From contig NZ_CP091508.1 in NCBI RefSeq assembly GCF_022870865.1, forward strand, positions 806,001 to 870,000: 64,000 bases of DNA, given 5' to 3'. The position numbers and the translations under genes are program-made. The DNA is from Uruburuella testudinis. GTDB taxonomy: Bacteria; Pseudomonadota; Gammaproteobacteria; Burkholderiales; Neisseriaceae. The notes beneath the pieces are model-generated. The model did not search any database, was not told where the DNA came from, and worked only from the letters and a program-made list of their open reading frames with translations. Positions 54,777 through 64,000 of the stretch are shown piece by piece; the stretch's first letter is position 1, and each line of letters starts with the position of its first letter.

Positions 54777-55143
54777 TTGCATCGGTTATATCTATTATCG
54801 GGTATCAAAAGAAGCCCTTCACTGTTTTTATCCCCGCCTTAATCCGCCCCAACGGGTTGGGGTAAACGCGTGCAGGATTGATATCTTATGGCTTATCTTA
54901 TTGAGAATTCACCTTATATCTAAAGCACTGACGCCTGTGTGCATGAATGATTTTTGTGGCCAATTGAGTTGAATTTGACGATAGTTTGACGGTGTTCAGC
55001 GTTCTATTACAAACGCCGCCAATGTCACTTGTAAAAAAAATGTAGTTTGATGTAATTTTTTTATAGCCAAAGCAGGATTGTTGTTGATATCATCATAACC
55101 GTTAATCTATTTCATCTTTCGGAAAGCCCGGATAAAGGTGTTT
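54777..55143. other. Upstream region of the YbfB-type transporter
   Basis: About 370 bp. CCCCAACGGGTTGGGG (54848-54863) is a small hairpin. The 54960-55080 part is AT-rich with two TTTGACG copies and is the likely promoter region. No gene was recognised. Confidence 0.45.
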
Positions 55144-56310
55144 ATGAAATCTGCAAAACTGTTGCACAATTGGCCGGCAGATGTGGCGGCCGCCATCATT
55201 TTGGTAGTCGGCATGGGCTTTGGGCGCTTTGCCTTTACCGGGCTGTATCCTTTGATGGTAAACGAACAGATTTTAACCATTGCCGGCGGCTCGTGGGCGG
55301 CTTCAGCCAATTATGCGGGCTATCTGGCGGGCGCGTTGGCGATGGCCAAATTGAGTGTGCGCCATGCGGTGCCGGCTGCGGTGGCATCTTTGTTGGCAAC
55401 CGTGGCGGCGCTGGCTTTGCTGGGTTGGACGGATACGGTATGGGCGGTGGTGTTGAACCGCGGTTTGGCCGGAGTGTTCAGCGCGGTGGCGATGGTGGCC
55501 GGCTCGCTGTGGCTGTTGCAATATATGGGGCGGCCGCACAGTGCGCCGTTGCTGTATGCCGGCGTGGGCATGGGGATTTTTCTGTCGGCAGAGCTGATTG
55601 CGCTCGGCGCTGTGCCGGGTTGGGGCAGTTTGCTGATTTGGCGCGCTCTGGCCGCTGTCGCTTTGCTGTTGGCTTTGTTTGCTTGCGCGGTGCTGTGGCG
55701 GTCGCGCCGTGATTTGCCGTTGCCGCAGGCTGTGCCGAAGCCGGGCGCGGCGGCGGCAACAGCGGCGGCGTTTGCGGGCCCGTGGCTGTTAATCGCGGTT
55801 TACGGCTTGGCGGGTTTGGGCTACATCATCACGGCAACTTATCTGCCGGTGTTAATCAGCGGTGCGTTGGGTGGTGCGGCGCCGATTCATGTTTGGGCGG
55901 CATTCGGCCTCGGTGCGGTGCCGTCGTGTTTTTTGTGGCACCGCATTAATCTGCGTTTCGGTGTGCGCATCAGCTTGGCATTGAATCTGCTGTTGCAGGG
56001 TTTCGGCGTGCTGCTGCCGGTGTTGCACCAATCGTTGTGGGCGTATTTGGGCAGTGCGATATTGGTGGGCGGCACATTTATGGGCACGGTAACGATTGCC
56101 ATGCCGGCGGCGCGCCAGCTTTCAACGCATGTGAATTTCAATATGCTGGCGGTGATGACGGCTGCTTACGGTATCGGCCAAATTGTCGGCCCGATTGCGG
56201 CCAATGCGATTTTTGATTACAGCGGCTCGTTTGCCGGCTCGCTGGTGTTTGCCGCCGTTGCCCTGTGGGTGGCGGCGGTATTGTGTCGGCCGAAGTTAGG
56301 CCGTGTTTGA
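55144..56310 (+). CDS. YbfB/YjiJ-family MFS transporter
   Basis: 388 aa, about 12 membrane segments. VVGMGFGRFAFTGLYPLM (near 20-37), NYAGYLAGAL and GYIITATYLPVL mark the YbfB/YjiJ group, whose substrate is unknown. The frame has a GTG two codons earlier (55138), but ATG 55144 sits properly after AAAGG. The tautomerase gene follows about 100 bp later. Confidence 0.82.
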   Translation: MKSAKLLHNWPADVAAAIILVVGMGFGRFAFTGLYPLMVNEQILTIAGGSWAASANYAGYLAGALAMAKLSVRHAVPAAVASLLATVAALALLGWTDTVWAVVLNRGLAGVFSAVAMVAGSLWLLQYMGRPHSAPLLYAGVGMGIFLSAELIALGAVPGWGSLLIWRALAAVALLLALFACAVLWRSRRDLPLPQAVPKPGAAAATAAAFAGPWLLIAVYGLAGLGYIITATYLPVLISGALGGAAPIHVWAAFGLGAVPSCFLWHRINLRFGVRISLALNLLLQGFGVLLPVLHQSLWAYLGSAILVGGTFMGTVTIAMPAARQLSTHVNFNMLAVMTAAYGIGQIVGPIAANAIFDYSGSFAGSLVFAAVALWVAAVLCRPKLGRV

Positions 56311-56407
56311 TACCTGTTTGGGAAAATCATCTGATTGCAGGGTTCAGCTCTGTTTGGTCGGCGTATTTTTTTGGATCGGTATTGTCTGCATCATCAAGGA
56401 GAAGAAA

Positions 56408-56626
56408 ATGCCTTATGTTAATATGAAAGTAACCGGCGGCAATGAGGCGCCGACTGTCGAGCAAAAAGCAGAGCTGATTGCCGGTGTGACCGAGCTGCTG
56501 GCGCGGGTGCTGAATAAAAATCCGGCCACCACGGTGGTGGTGATTGAAGAAATCGACATGGATAATTACGGCTTGGGCGGTAAAACGATTACAGAAGTGC
56601 GCAAGGCTGCGGCGGCGAAGAAATAG
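56408..56626 (+). CDS. 4-oxalocrotonate tautomerase-family protein
   Basis: 72 aa from ATG 56408. After Met removal Pro1 (PYVNMKV) is the catalytic base of the tautomerase fold. The family core of about 62 residues is followed by an Ala/Lys-rich tail. AAGGAGAAGAAA is a strong ribosome site. The true substrate is not evident, because no aromatic-degradation genes are near. Confidence 0.87.
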   Translation: MPYVNMKVTGGNEAPTVEQKAELIAGVTELLARVLNKNPATTVVVIEEIDMDNYGLGGKTITEVRKAAAAKK

Positions 56627-56639
56627 CGCAGGATGCCGT

Positions 56640-58470
56640 CTAAAAGCGTTGATGGCTATGTAAAAATAAGCCGTTGTGTGTTTTTGCCGTTGCGCATTTT
56701 GGCCGGCGTTATTTTCCCGCCAACCTTACCGCTTCAGCCGCTTGACTCCCTCCCCTTCGGGGGAGGGTTGGGGAGAGGGCGGCAAACCGCAGGTTTGCTT
56801 TATCGCGCTATCATCATTTTCAGACGGCCTGACCGTTATGCAAGCCTTGCGGCTTGTGCCACTCTCCCTAACCCTCTCCCACGGGAGAGGGAACTCGGTT
56901 ACTGTTGTTTTTGCCGTTGCGCGTTTTTTACCGTTGCGTGTTTTTGCCATTGTGCATTTTTCCCGGCGTTTGTTTTTCCGCCAATCTTACCGTTTCAGTG
57001 CTTGGCTCCCTCCCCTGTGGGGGAGGGCTGGGGAGAGGGCGGCAAACCGCAGGTTTGCTTCATTGCGCCATCATCATTTTCAGACGGCCTGACCATTATT
57101 CAAGCCTTGCGGCTTGTGCCCTCTCCCTAACCCTCTCCCACGGGAGAGGGAACTCGGTTACTGTTGTTTTTGCCGTTGCGCGTTTTTTACCGTTGCGTGT
57201 TTTTGCCATTGTGCATTTTTCCCGGCGTTTGTTTTTCCGCCAATCTTACCGTTTCAGTGCTTGGCTCCCTCCCCTGTGGGGGAGGGCTGGGGAGAGGGCG
57301 GCAAACCGCAGGTTTGCTTCATTGCGCCATCATCATTTTCAGACGGCCTGACCGTTATGCAAGCCTTGCGGCTTGTGCCCTCTCCCTAACCCTCTCCCAC
57401 AGGAGAGGGAACTCGGTTGCCGTTGTTTTTTGCCGTTGCACGTTTTTGTCGTTGCGCGCTTTGACCTACGTTTGTTTGTCCCACCAATCTCACCGCTTCA
57501 GCAACCTAGCTCCCTCCCCTGTGGGGGAGGGCTGGGGAGAGGGCGGCAAACCGCAGGTTTGCTTCATTGTGCTTTCCGCTACCATCATTTTCAGACTGCC
57601 CATTATTCAAGCCTTGCGGCTTGTGCCCTCTCCCTAACCCTCTCCCACGGGAGAGGGAATTCGGTTGCTGTTGTTTTTGCTGTTGCGGTGTTTGGGTCAG
57701 CGTTTGTTTTCCTGCCAATCTTACTCACTTCAGCCACCGGGCTCCCTCCCCTGTGGGGGAGGGTTGGGGAGAGGGCGGCAAACCGCAGGTTTGCTTTATC
57801 GCGCTATCATCATTTTCAGACGGCCTGACCGTTATTCAAGCCTTGCGGCTTGTGCCCTCTCCCTAACCCTCTCCCACAGGAGAGGGAACTCGGTTGCCGT
57901 TGTTTTTTGCCGTTGCACGTTTTTGTCGTTGCGCGCTTTGACCTACGTTTGTTTGTCCCACCAATCTCACCGCTTCAGCAACCTAGCTCCCTCCCCTGTG
58001 GGGGAGGGCTGGGGAGAGGGCGGCAAACCGCAGGTTTGCTTTATTGCGCCATCATCATTTTCAGACGGCCTGACCGTTATGCAAGCCTTGCGGCTTGTGC
58101 CCTCTCCCTAACCCTCTCCCACGGGAGAGGGAACTCGGTTGCTGTTGTGTTTGCCGTTACGCGTTTTTTGCCGTTGCGCATTTTGGTCGGCGTTTGTTTT
58201 TATCGCCAATCTTACCGTTTCAGCAACCTGGCTCCCTCCTGTGGGGGAGGGCTGGGGAGAGGGCGGCAAACCGCAGGTTTGCTTTATTGCGCTTTCCACT
58301 ATCATTTTCAGACGGCCTGACCGTTATGCAAGCCTTGCGGCTTGTGCCCTCTCCCTAACCTTCTCCCACGGGAGAGGGAATTCGGTTGCTGTTGTGTTTG
58401 CCGTTGCGTGTTTTTTGCCGTTGCGGTGTTTGGGGCGGCGTTTGTTTTTCCCGCCAATCTTACCGTTTGA
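56640..58470 (+). repeat. Seven-unit tandem array, about 232-260 bp per unit
   Basis: The anchor CTCCCTCC starts at 56746, 57006, 57265, 57510, 57742, 57987 and 58232 (spacings 260, 259, 245, 232, 245, 245). Each unit has four hairpin motifs: CTCCCTCCCC/GGGGGAGGG, GCAAACCGCAGGTTTGC, CAAGCCTTGCGGCTTG and CCCTCTCCC..GGGAGAGGG, plus an uptake sequence. Spacers differ and follow the pattern A-B-B-C-D-C-E. Open frames here are repeat artefacts. Confidence 0.9.
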
Positions 58471-58478
58471 GCAAGCTA

Positions 58479-58638
58479 GATATCCTGCCCATTCGATTGA
58501 TGGGTGGTCTTTGCTTCTGAAAACGCATCTACCGTTTCAGTAAACCTCGCAAGATGTTCAACTTTACTGCGTTTTTTGCTTGGCATCTGCATTTCCAGAG
58601 GCAAAAATCCCCTCATCAACAACACATCAGGATACCCT
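58479..58638 (+). repeat. Fold-back element, family A (copy 11, 160 bp)
   Basis: TA at 58477-58478, then GATATCCTGCCCATTCGATTG; the end GGATACCC is followed by TG. It has the CAAGAT centre with a changed partner (ACTTTA). Confidence 0.8.
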
Positions 58639-58668
58639 GGGGTATCCTGATGTGTTGTTGATGAGGGA
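58611..58668. repeat. Perfect palindrome with 28-bp arms
   Basis: Arms 58611-58638 and 58641-58668 are exact complements around TG. Formed by the junction of family A copies 11 and 12. It lies 55 bp beyond the adk stop and may act as its terminator. Confidence 0.9.
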
Positions 58669-58704
58669 CAAAAAGCGCTCATCAATCGAATGGTCAGGAA
58701 GCCC
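58641..58704 (-). repeat. Fold-back element, family A (copy 12, 64-bp deletion form)
   Basis: GGGTATCCTGATGTG ... GGTCAGGAAGCCC with TA at 58705-58706. Only the two end regions remain. It is tail-to-tail with copy 11, separated by TG. Confidence 0.75.
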
Positions 58705-58722
58705 TAAGGCTTCCTGAAAAGC

Positions 58723-59430
<708 letters not shown>

Positions 59431-59517
59431 TTAATACGTTTATAGGCCGTCTGAAAAGCTTTATGCCGTCATCAAAATAATTTGACTGCATTAATTTCCC
59501 CCGATGTCTGCATATAT

Positions 59518-59532
59518 TATCAGGACGCCCTA
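59518..59532. repeat. Solo family A end
   Basis: TATCAGGACGCCCTA resembles the right terminus of a family A element; the rest of the element is not recognisable. Confidence 0.4.
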
Positions 59533-59690
59533 ATCTTGAGCAGTATTCGGCACGGCTTCGTGTTGCATCTTGCAGCGGACAATCTGCTTCATCACAAAAT
59601 AGCCGGAAGGCATCAGCACACCATTGTTTAGCAGCAGATTTTCATGGAAGCGGCTATCGCCCGGTGCTCCATAGCGATAGCCGTGCGGGA
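59530..59690 (-). pseudogene. C-terminal gene remnant (unknown family)
   Basis: On the minus strand one frame encodes HGYRYGAPGDSRFHENLLL, NNGVLMPSGYFVMKQIVR and CKMQHEAVPNTAQD before TAG, but a TGA lies just upstream of HGYR and no start exists. Its stop codon overlaps the solo family A end. I do not recognise the family. Confidence 0.35.
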
Positions 59691-59763
59691 ATCATTTGGG
59701 CGCAACTGCTTATCAATAAACCAATGCGGCAACCATGGCTTGATTTATTTTCATCTGAATCGT

Positions 59764-60531
59764 TTATTTCACGCTGGTCTGAAACACTTCGCGCACGCGG
59801 TCTAGATCTTCCTGCGTGTCTACACCGGCGGCGGGTGCTTCGGCGGCGATGTCTACGGCAATCTGATGGCCGTGCCACAACACGCGCAGTTGTTCGAGCG
59901 ATTCGATGTTTTCCAGCGGCGATACGGCCATTTCGGCATAGCGTTGCAAAAAGCCGGCGCGGTAGGCATAAATGCCGATGTGGCGCATCGGTGCGGCTTG
60001 TGCCGGCAGTTCGCGCCGGCCTTCGCGCATCGGATCACGCGGAAAAGGCATCATGGCGCGGCTGAAATAGAGCGCGTTGCGGTTTTTGTCGAGCACCACT
60101 TTTACCACGTTGGGGTTGGCGAATTCGTCGAAATCATGAATTTCGTGGGCGGCGGTGGCCATTTGCACATTGTTTTCCACCAGCACTTCGGCGGTGCGGT
60201 TGATCAGCTGCGGGTCGATCAGCGGCTCGTCGCCCTGCACATTCACCACGATGGTGTGGGCGGGCAGTTTCAAGGCGGCGGCGGCTTCGGCCAGGCGGGT
60301 AGTGCCGCTTTCGTGGGTGGCGGCGGTCATCACCACTTCTACGCCGTGCGCTTCGCACTCGGCGGCGATATCGGCATGGTCGGTGGCGACCACCACGCGT
60401 TCGGCCGCACTTTTGCGGGCTTGTTCGGCCACGCGCACCACCATCGGTTTGCCGTGGATGTCGGCCAGCGCTTTGCCCGGCAGCCGTGAAGACGAGAGGC
60501 GGGCGGGAATCAAAACGGTAAACGCGGTCAT
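59764..60531 (-). CDS. kdsB: 3-deoxy-manno-octulosonate cytidylyltransferase
   Basis: 255 aa. It activates Kdo as CMP-Kdo for lipid A-core assembly. [20 protein letters not shown] (8-27), [11 protein letters not shown] (CTP/Mg site) and the GIYAYR segment are typical. It overlaps the Trm112-like gene stop by 4 bp; the order lpxK-trm112-kdsB is the usual Neisseria operon. Confidence 0.96.
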   Translation of the reverse strand: MTAFTVLIPARLSSSRLPGKALADIHGKPMVVRVAEQARKSAAERVVVATDHADIAAECEAHGVEVVMTAATHESGTTRLAEAAAALKLPAHTIVVNVQGDEPLIDPQLINRTAEVLVENNVQMATAAHEIHDFDEFANPNVVKVVLDKNRNALYFSRAMMPFPRDPMREGRRELPAQAAPMRHIGIYAYRAGFLQRYAEMAVSPLENIESLEQLRVLWHGHQIAVDIAAEAPAAGVDTQEDLDRVREVFQTSVK

Positions 60532-60710
60532 GCGTGCAGCTCCTCTTCACTCAATGCGCGTGCTTCGTTTTCGAGCATAAACGGAATGCCGTCTTTAATC
60601 GGGTAGGCCAGCTTGCTTTGGCGGCACCACAATTCTTGTTGCGCTGGTTTGTATTCGAGCGCGCCTTTGCAGACGGGGCAGACGAGGATGTCTAAAAATT
60701 TCTTTTCCAT
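60528..60710 (-). CDS. Trm112-family small zinc-finger-like protein
   Basis: 60 aa. The CPVCKGAL motif (two Cys, about 11-14) and [20 protein letters not shown] match bacterial Trm112/YcaR proteins; the fourth zinc ligand is not clear. In other organisms Trm112 activates methyltransferases; in this operon its function is unknown. It overlaps kdsB and lies 13 bp after lpxK. Confidence 0.87.
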   Translation of the reverse strand: MEKKFLDILVCPVCKGALEYKPAQQELWCRQSKLAYPIKDGIPFMLENEARALSEEELHA

Positions 60711-60723
60711 GCGGTTTCTTTCT

Positions 60724-61743
60724 TTATTTCAGGTTCAGACGGCCTGCAACCCACGCCGCCAAATCAGGTTGGATTATCGCACAAACCGGCAATACCCACA
60801 CATTATCGGCATCAAAATCCGCCAGTTTCACCGCATCTTTTTCGGTAATGATAACGATATCGGCTGCGGGCAGGTCGGCGGGTGTGATGGCGGCGTGGTC
60901 GGGCAATGCCAGGGTTTCGTGAACGGTGATGCCGATGGCGGCCAGGCTTTGGAAAAAACGCTCGGGCTTGGCAATACCGGCCACAGCCGCTACGCGCCGG
61001 TTTTTCAGACGGCCTGTATCCAATAATATATCGGGCCGGTGCAGGCGGTAAATGCGGCCGTTTTCAATATGGCTGGTGAAAATGTTTTCAGACGGCCTGA
61101 AATAAGCCTTGTCAATATGGCCGCGACAGCCGCTGACCACTACCGCATCGGTGCTGTGCAGGCGCGACAAGGGCTCGCGCAGGCCGCCGTTGGGGAGCAA
61201 ATCCAAATCGTGCCGGCCTATGTCGGCGGCGGGAAATACGGCGATTTCGATGTCGCGCTGCAAGGCGTAATGTTGCAGGCCGTCGTCGGCAAGCAATAAT
61301 TCGATGTGCGGATGCGCGGCCAGCAGGGCTTTTGCTGCTTCGGCACGGCGGCTGCCCACTGCTGTGGGTGCGCCGGTTTGGCGGTAGAGCATCAGCGGTT
61401 CGTCGCCGGCATCGGCGGCGGTGCTGGCGCGGGTTAATACATGCACGCCGCTGTTGCGGCGCCCGTAGCCGCGGCTGATGATGCCCACTTTGATGCCGCG
61501 CGCCTGCAAAGCGGCGGCCAAGGCGGCGGTAATCGGCGTTTTACCCGTGCCGCCGGCATGGATATTGCCCACCACCGCCACCGGCACCGGCAGTTTTTCA
61601 CGCTTCAGACGGCCTGTTTGATATAAATACCGGCGCACCCGGTAAACCGTTTGAAACAGGCGCGACAACGGCCGCAGCAATGCTGTGAACAGCGGTTGCG
61701 GTTGTTGCCAGTGGCGCTCGATGATTTGGTGCGGTTTGCGCAT
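60724..61743 (-). CDS. lpxK: Tetraacyldisaccharide 4'-kinase
   Basis: 339 aa. It phosphorylates the lipid A precursor at the inner membrane. The P-loop [13 protein letters not shown] (about 63-75) and [12 protein letters not shown] (about 155-166) are typical. It is the first gene of lpxK-trm112-kdsB. Three uptake sequences in coding orientation lie inside the gene (61003-, 61087-, 61604-). Confidence 0.94.
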   Translation of the reverse strand: MRKPHQIIERHWQQPQPLFTALLRPLSRLFQTVYRVRRYLYQTGRLKREKLPVPVAVVGNIHAGGTGKTPITAALAAALQARGIKVGIISRGYGRRNSGVHVLTRASTAADAGDEPLMLYRQTGAPTAVGSRRAEAAKALLAAHPHIELLLADDGLQHYALQRDIEIAVFPAADIGRHDLDLLPNGGLREPLSRLHSTDAVVVSGCRGHIDKAYFRPSENIFTSHIENGRIYRLHRPDILLDTGRLKNRRVAAVAGIAKPERFFQSLAAIGITVHETLALPDHAAITPADLPAADIVIITEKDAVKLADFDADNVWVLPVCAIIQPDLAAWVAGRLNLK

Positions 61744-61848
61744 GAAGGGTTCAGACGGCCTGAAAATAAAGATATTACCACAAGCGTATCAACAGCCGTC
61801 TGAAAAGCCTTATAATCGACGTTTTCTGTTTTGATGATGTTGCCCGCC

Positions 61849-63204
61849 ATGTCTGAACTTTTTGCCCCTGCCGCCGTTTCTGTATCCGAATTGAATGCGT
61901 TGGCCAAAAACCTGCTTGAACAAAACCTGTTCGGCCTGTGGGTGGCGGGCGAAGTGTCCAACCTCACCCGTGCCGCCAGCGGCCATTATTATTTTTCGCT
62001 CAAAGATCAGCGCGCGCAGGTGCGTTGTGCCTTGTTTAAAGGTGCCGCCGCCAAACTGGCCGCGCCGTTGAAAGAGGGCGACCATATCGAATTGAGCGGC
62101 AAAATCAGTATTTACGAAGCGCGCGGCGAATTTCAGATTACGGTCAGCGAAGTGCGCCTGAAAGGGCTGGGGCGGCTTTATGAAGCGTATGAAAAGCTTA
62201 AAGCCCAATTGCAGGCCGAAGGGGTGTTTGCGGCCGAGCGCAAACGGCCGCTGCCGGCTCATCCGCGTGTTATCGGCATTGTAACCAGCACCGCGGCGGC
62301 GGCCTTGCGCGATGTGGTGTCGACTTTAAAACGGCGGGCGCCGGAAATCCCTGTGATTGTGTATCCCGCGCCGGTGCAGGGTGCGGGCAGTGAAATGCAG
62401 ATTGCGCAAGCGGTTCAGACGGCCTCGGAGCGTGCAGAAGCCGATGTATTGATTGTGTGCCGCGGCGGCGGCAGTATTGAAGATTTGTGGGCATTTAATG
62501 AAGAAGTGGTGGTGCGGGCGATTGAGGCCTGCACCATTCCGGTGGTCAGCGGTGTGGGGCATGAAACCGATTTTACGCTGGCCGATTTTGTGGCCGATAT
62601 GCGCGCGCCCACCCCCACCGCAGCGGCTGAATTGGTCAGCCCCAACCGTGCCGAATCGCTGCAAAAGCTGCGGCAGCTTGAAACGCAATTGAAAAATGTG
62701 TTGCAGCAGCGCTATTACGATGCCAGCCAGCGCTTCGATTGGCTGACACGCCAGCTGCGCCATCCGCAGCAAAAGCTGGACGAACAGAAATTATCGGTGG
62801 CGGCGGTGCAGCAAAGCCTGCGTTTTGCCATGCAAAACCACCATCGCTTCAACAGCCAGCAGCTTGCGCAGCAACGGCAAAAACTTGCCCACCTGCGCCC
62901 CGGCGTTACGCATGCGGCCAATGAGCTGGCGGCTTTTCAGACGGCCTTGAAGCAGGGCTGGCAGGCTTTATTCACGCAGCGCTGCCGGCAGCTGGAAAAA
63001 CAGGCCGCGCTGCTTGAAGCGGTGTCGCCGCAGCAGATTCTCGAGCGTGGGTTCAGCGTGGTGAAAAACAGCCGCGGGCAGGTGGTGCGCAGTGCGCATC
63101 TGTTAAAGCAGGGGCAGAAGCTGCACATTGTGTTTGCCGACGGCGAAACCGATGTGCGCGTTACCCGCGAACAGGCGCAGCCGGATTTGTTTGATTATTC
63201 GTGA
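61849..63204 (+). CDS. xseA: Exodeoxyribonuclease VII large subunit
   Basis: 451 aa from ATG 61849 (MSELFAPAAVSVSEL). An N-terminal OB fold (LWVAGEVSNLTRAASGHYYFSLKD, in two pieces) is followed by the catalytic region with CRGGGSIEDLWAFNEE and GHETDFTLADFVADMRAPTPTAAAE (in parts), and a coiled-coil C-terminus. Earlier in-frame TTG/ATG codons (61831-61837) are possible. TATAAT at 61811-61816 is a likely -10. It is divergent from lpxK. Confidence 0.95.
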   Translation: MSELFAPAAVSVSELNALAKNLLEQNLFGLWVAGEVSNLTRAASGHYYFSLKDQRAQVRCALFKGAAAKLAAPLKEGDHIELSGKISIYEARGEFQITVSEVRLKGLGRLYEAYEKLKAQLQAEGVFAAERKRPLPAHPRVIGIVTSTAAAALRDVVSTLKRRAPEIPVIVYPAPVQGAGSEMQIAQAVQTASERAEADVLIVCRGGGSIEDLWAFNEEVVVRAIEACTIPVVSGVGHETDFTLADFVADMRAPTPTAAAELVSPNRAESLQKLRQLETQLKNVLQQRYYDASQRFDWLTRQLRHPQQKLDEQKLSVAAVQQSLRFAMQNHHRFNSQQLAQQRQKLAHLRPGVTHAANELAAFQTALKQGWQALFTQRCRQLEKQAALLEAVSPQQILERGFSVVKNSRGQVVRSAHLLKQGQKLHIVFADGETDVRVTREQAQPDLFDYS

Positions 63205-63225
63205 TGCGGGTTTGATTGAATCATG

Positions 63226-63263
63226 CAAAGGCCGTCTGAAAGCATTTTCGTTCAGACGGCCTT
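63226..63263. terminator. Shared xseA/dapC terminator
   Basis: AAAGGCCGTCTGAA and TTCAGACGGCCTTT with a 12-nt loop between convergent genes. Confidence 0.75.
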
Positions 63264-63284
63264 TCGTTTATTGATTGCAACACA

Positions 63285-64000
63285 TCAGCGCGGATACAGC
63301 GCCACCATGGTTTCGGCGGCTTGCACGCATTCGGCGGCGCCCGCCACCAGGGCGATGCGCACATAGCCGGCGCCGGCATTGCCGTGTTCGGTATCGCGGG
63401 CGAGAAAGCGGCCGGGCAACACCTGAATCGCGGCTTTTTGCCACAGCGTTTTGGCAAAGGCCAAATCATCGCCGTCGGGCACTTTCAGCCAAATGTAAAA
63501 CGAAGCATCAGGCATCTGCACATCAAACGCTTGTTGCAGAATCGGCACGACTTTATCAAATTTTTCCTGATACAGGCGGCGGTTTTCCGCCACATGGGTT
63601 TCATCGTTCCAGGCGGCGATGCTGGCGCGCTGCACCGGCACGCTCATGGCGCTGCCGTGGTAGGTGCGGTAGAGCAAAAAGGCTTTCAGCAAAGCGGCAT
63701 CGCCGGCGGCAAAACCCGAGCGCAGGCCGGGCACGTTGGAGCGCTTCGACAGGCTGGTAAACATCACGATGCCTTTGTTACCGCGCCCCAATTCGGCAGC
63801 GGCTTGCAGGCCGCCGATGGGCTTGTTGCCGCTGAAATAGATTTCGGAATAGCACTCGTCGGAAGCAATCACAAAACCATAGCGGTCTTGCAGGGCAAAC
63901 AGCGCTGCCCAATGCTCAAGCTGCATCACGCTGCCGCTGGGGTTGTTGGGCGAACACACGAATACCAGCTTGGTGCGCTGCCAGGTTTCTGCGTCGATTT
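63285..64000 (-). CDS. dapC: Succinyldiaminopimelate aminotransferase, 3' part
   Basis: The frame continues to the window edge, so the N-terminal ~160 residues are outside. 238 codons are visible. SPNNPSGSVM, ASDECYSEIYF (PLP Asp/Tyr) and SLSKRSNVPGLRSGF with the PLP lysine identify a class I aminotransferase. The SKRSNVPGLRSG form is characteristic of DapC in lysine biosynthesis. The last residue is followed by an in-frame TGA at 63285-63287. Confidence 0.88.
   Translation of the reverse strand, partial: IDAETWQRTKLVFVCSPNNPSGSVMQLEHWAALFALQDRYGFVIASDECYSEIYFSGNKPIGGLQAAAELGRGNKGIVMFTSLSKRSNVPGLRSGFAAGDAALLKAFLLYRTYHGSAMSVPVQRASIAAWNDETHVAENRRLYQEKFDKVVPILQQAFDVQMPDASFYIWLKVPDGDDLAFAKTLWQKAAIQVLPGRFLARDTEHGNAGAGYVRIALVAGAAECVQAAETMVALYPR

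Noticed and set aside
56640..58470. CRISPR-like array
   Set aside because: Units are 232-260 bp with mostly conserved content; there is no short repeat/variable spacer pattern and no cas gene.
56633..58543. Several 87-157-codon open frames rich in PLPNPLPRE and LPCGGGLGRG peptides
   Set aside because: They are translations of the tandem repeat array, overlap one another in all three frames and have no ribosome sites.

Overview
The window is chromosomal DNA of a commensal-type Neisseria (family Neisseriaceae). The main evidence is the very dense 12-mer DNA uptake sequence AGGCCGTCTGAA (the 'AG' dialect) and its complement, mostly as inverted pairs that end transcription units. Further support comes from Correia-like miniature repeats and from gene neighbourhoods known from Neisseria. 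No rRNA, tRNA, CRISPR, prophage or transposase gene was seen. Most of the sequence is ordinary core genome separated by unusually repeat-rich intergenic regions.

Layout. 0.2-8.5 kb: the glucose / Entner-Doudoroff / pentose phosphate cluster edd <- -> zwf-pgl-glk-hexR-pgi, with two HexR-like operators between edd and zwf. 9-12.3 kb: a glucose/galactose-type MFS permease and an NhaC antiporter. 12.4-16 kb: gapA, a candidate ~107-nt small RNA, rsuA, and a Fur-boxed HugZ-like gene. 16.3-24.3 kb: dnaQ-ispD, ispF, rpiA, a secreted nuclease, nth, a DegQ-type lipoprotein protease, and nagZ. 24.5-31 kb: an aromatic aminotransferase and two tandem copies of a cstA-ybdD pair. 31.2-39.8 kb: dusA, pyrF, a ybjQ-ybjQ-M48 protease operon, hldA, hldD, rraA, osmC, and a GntR regulator. 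40-50 kb (mostly minus strand): a lipoamide-dehydrogenase-like reductase beside a peroxiredoxin-glutaredoxin fusion, an acyltransferase, mutM, a CoA Nudix hydrolase, a double-hotdog thioesterase, scpA (frameshifted), tcdA and uspA. 49.8-56.6 kb: AroE-like, GST, rpsO, truB, rbfA, a Gfo/Idh/MocA oxidoreductase, a YbfB-type MFS and a tautomerase. 56.6-58.5 kb: seven tandem ~232-260-bp repeat units. 58.7-64 kb: adk, lpxK-trm112-kdsB, xseA and the 3' part of dapC.

The most interesting material is between genes. (1) A family of ~160-bp fold-back elements with ends GGGTGTCC...GGACACCC between TA dinucleotides occurs about twelve times. Three copies sit inside Correia-like elements, and at least two supply the stop codon of the neighbouring gene. 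(2) A tandem array packs six intact uptake sequences in one orientation into 1.8 kb. (3) A strong orphan promoter/terminator pair upstream of gapA encodes two hairpins and two C-rich anti-Shine-Dalgarno stretches, like a trans-acting sRNA. (4) A perfect 28-bp-arm palindrome lies directly downstream of adk.

How the genes cooperate: glucose enters through the permease, is phosphorylated by Glk and goes to 6-phosphogluconate via Zwf/Pgl and into Edd; Pgi and GapA link this to the triose part of glycolysis. No phosphofructokinase is in the window. HexR probably senses the pathway intermediate KDPG and controls the divergent edd/zwf promoters. LpxK, KdsB, HldA and HldD supply lipooligosaccharide lipid A, Kdo and heptose. 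All names are from reading motifs and lengths by eye; no database search was possible.
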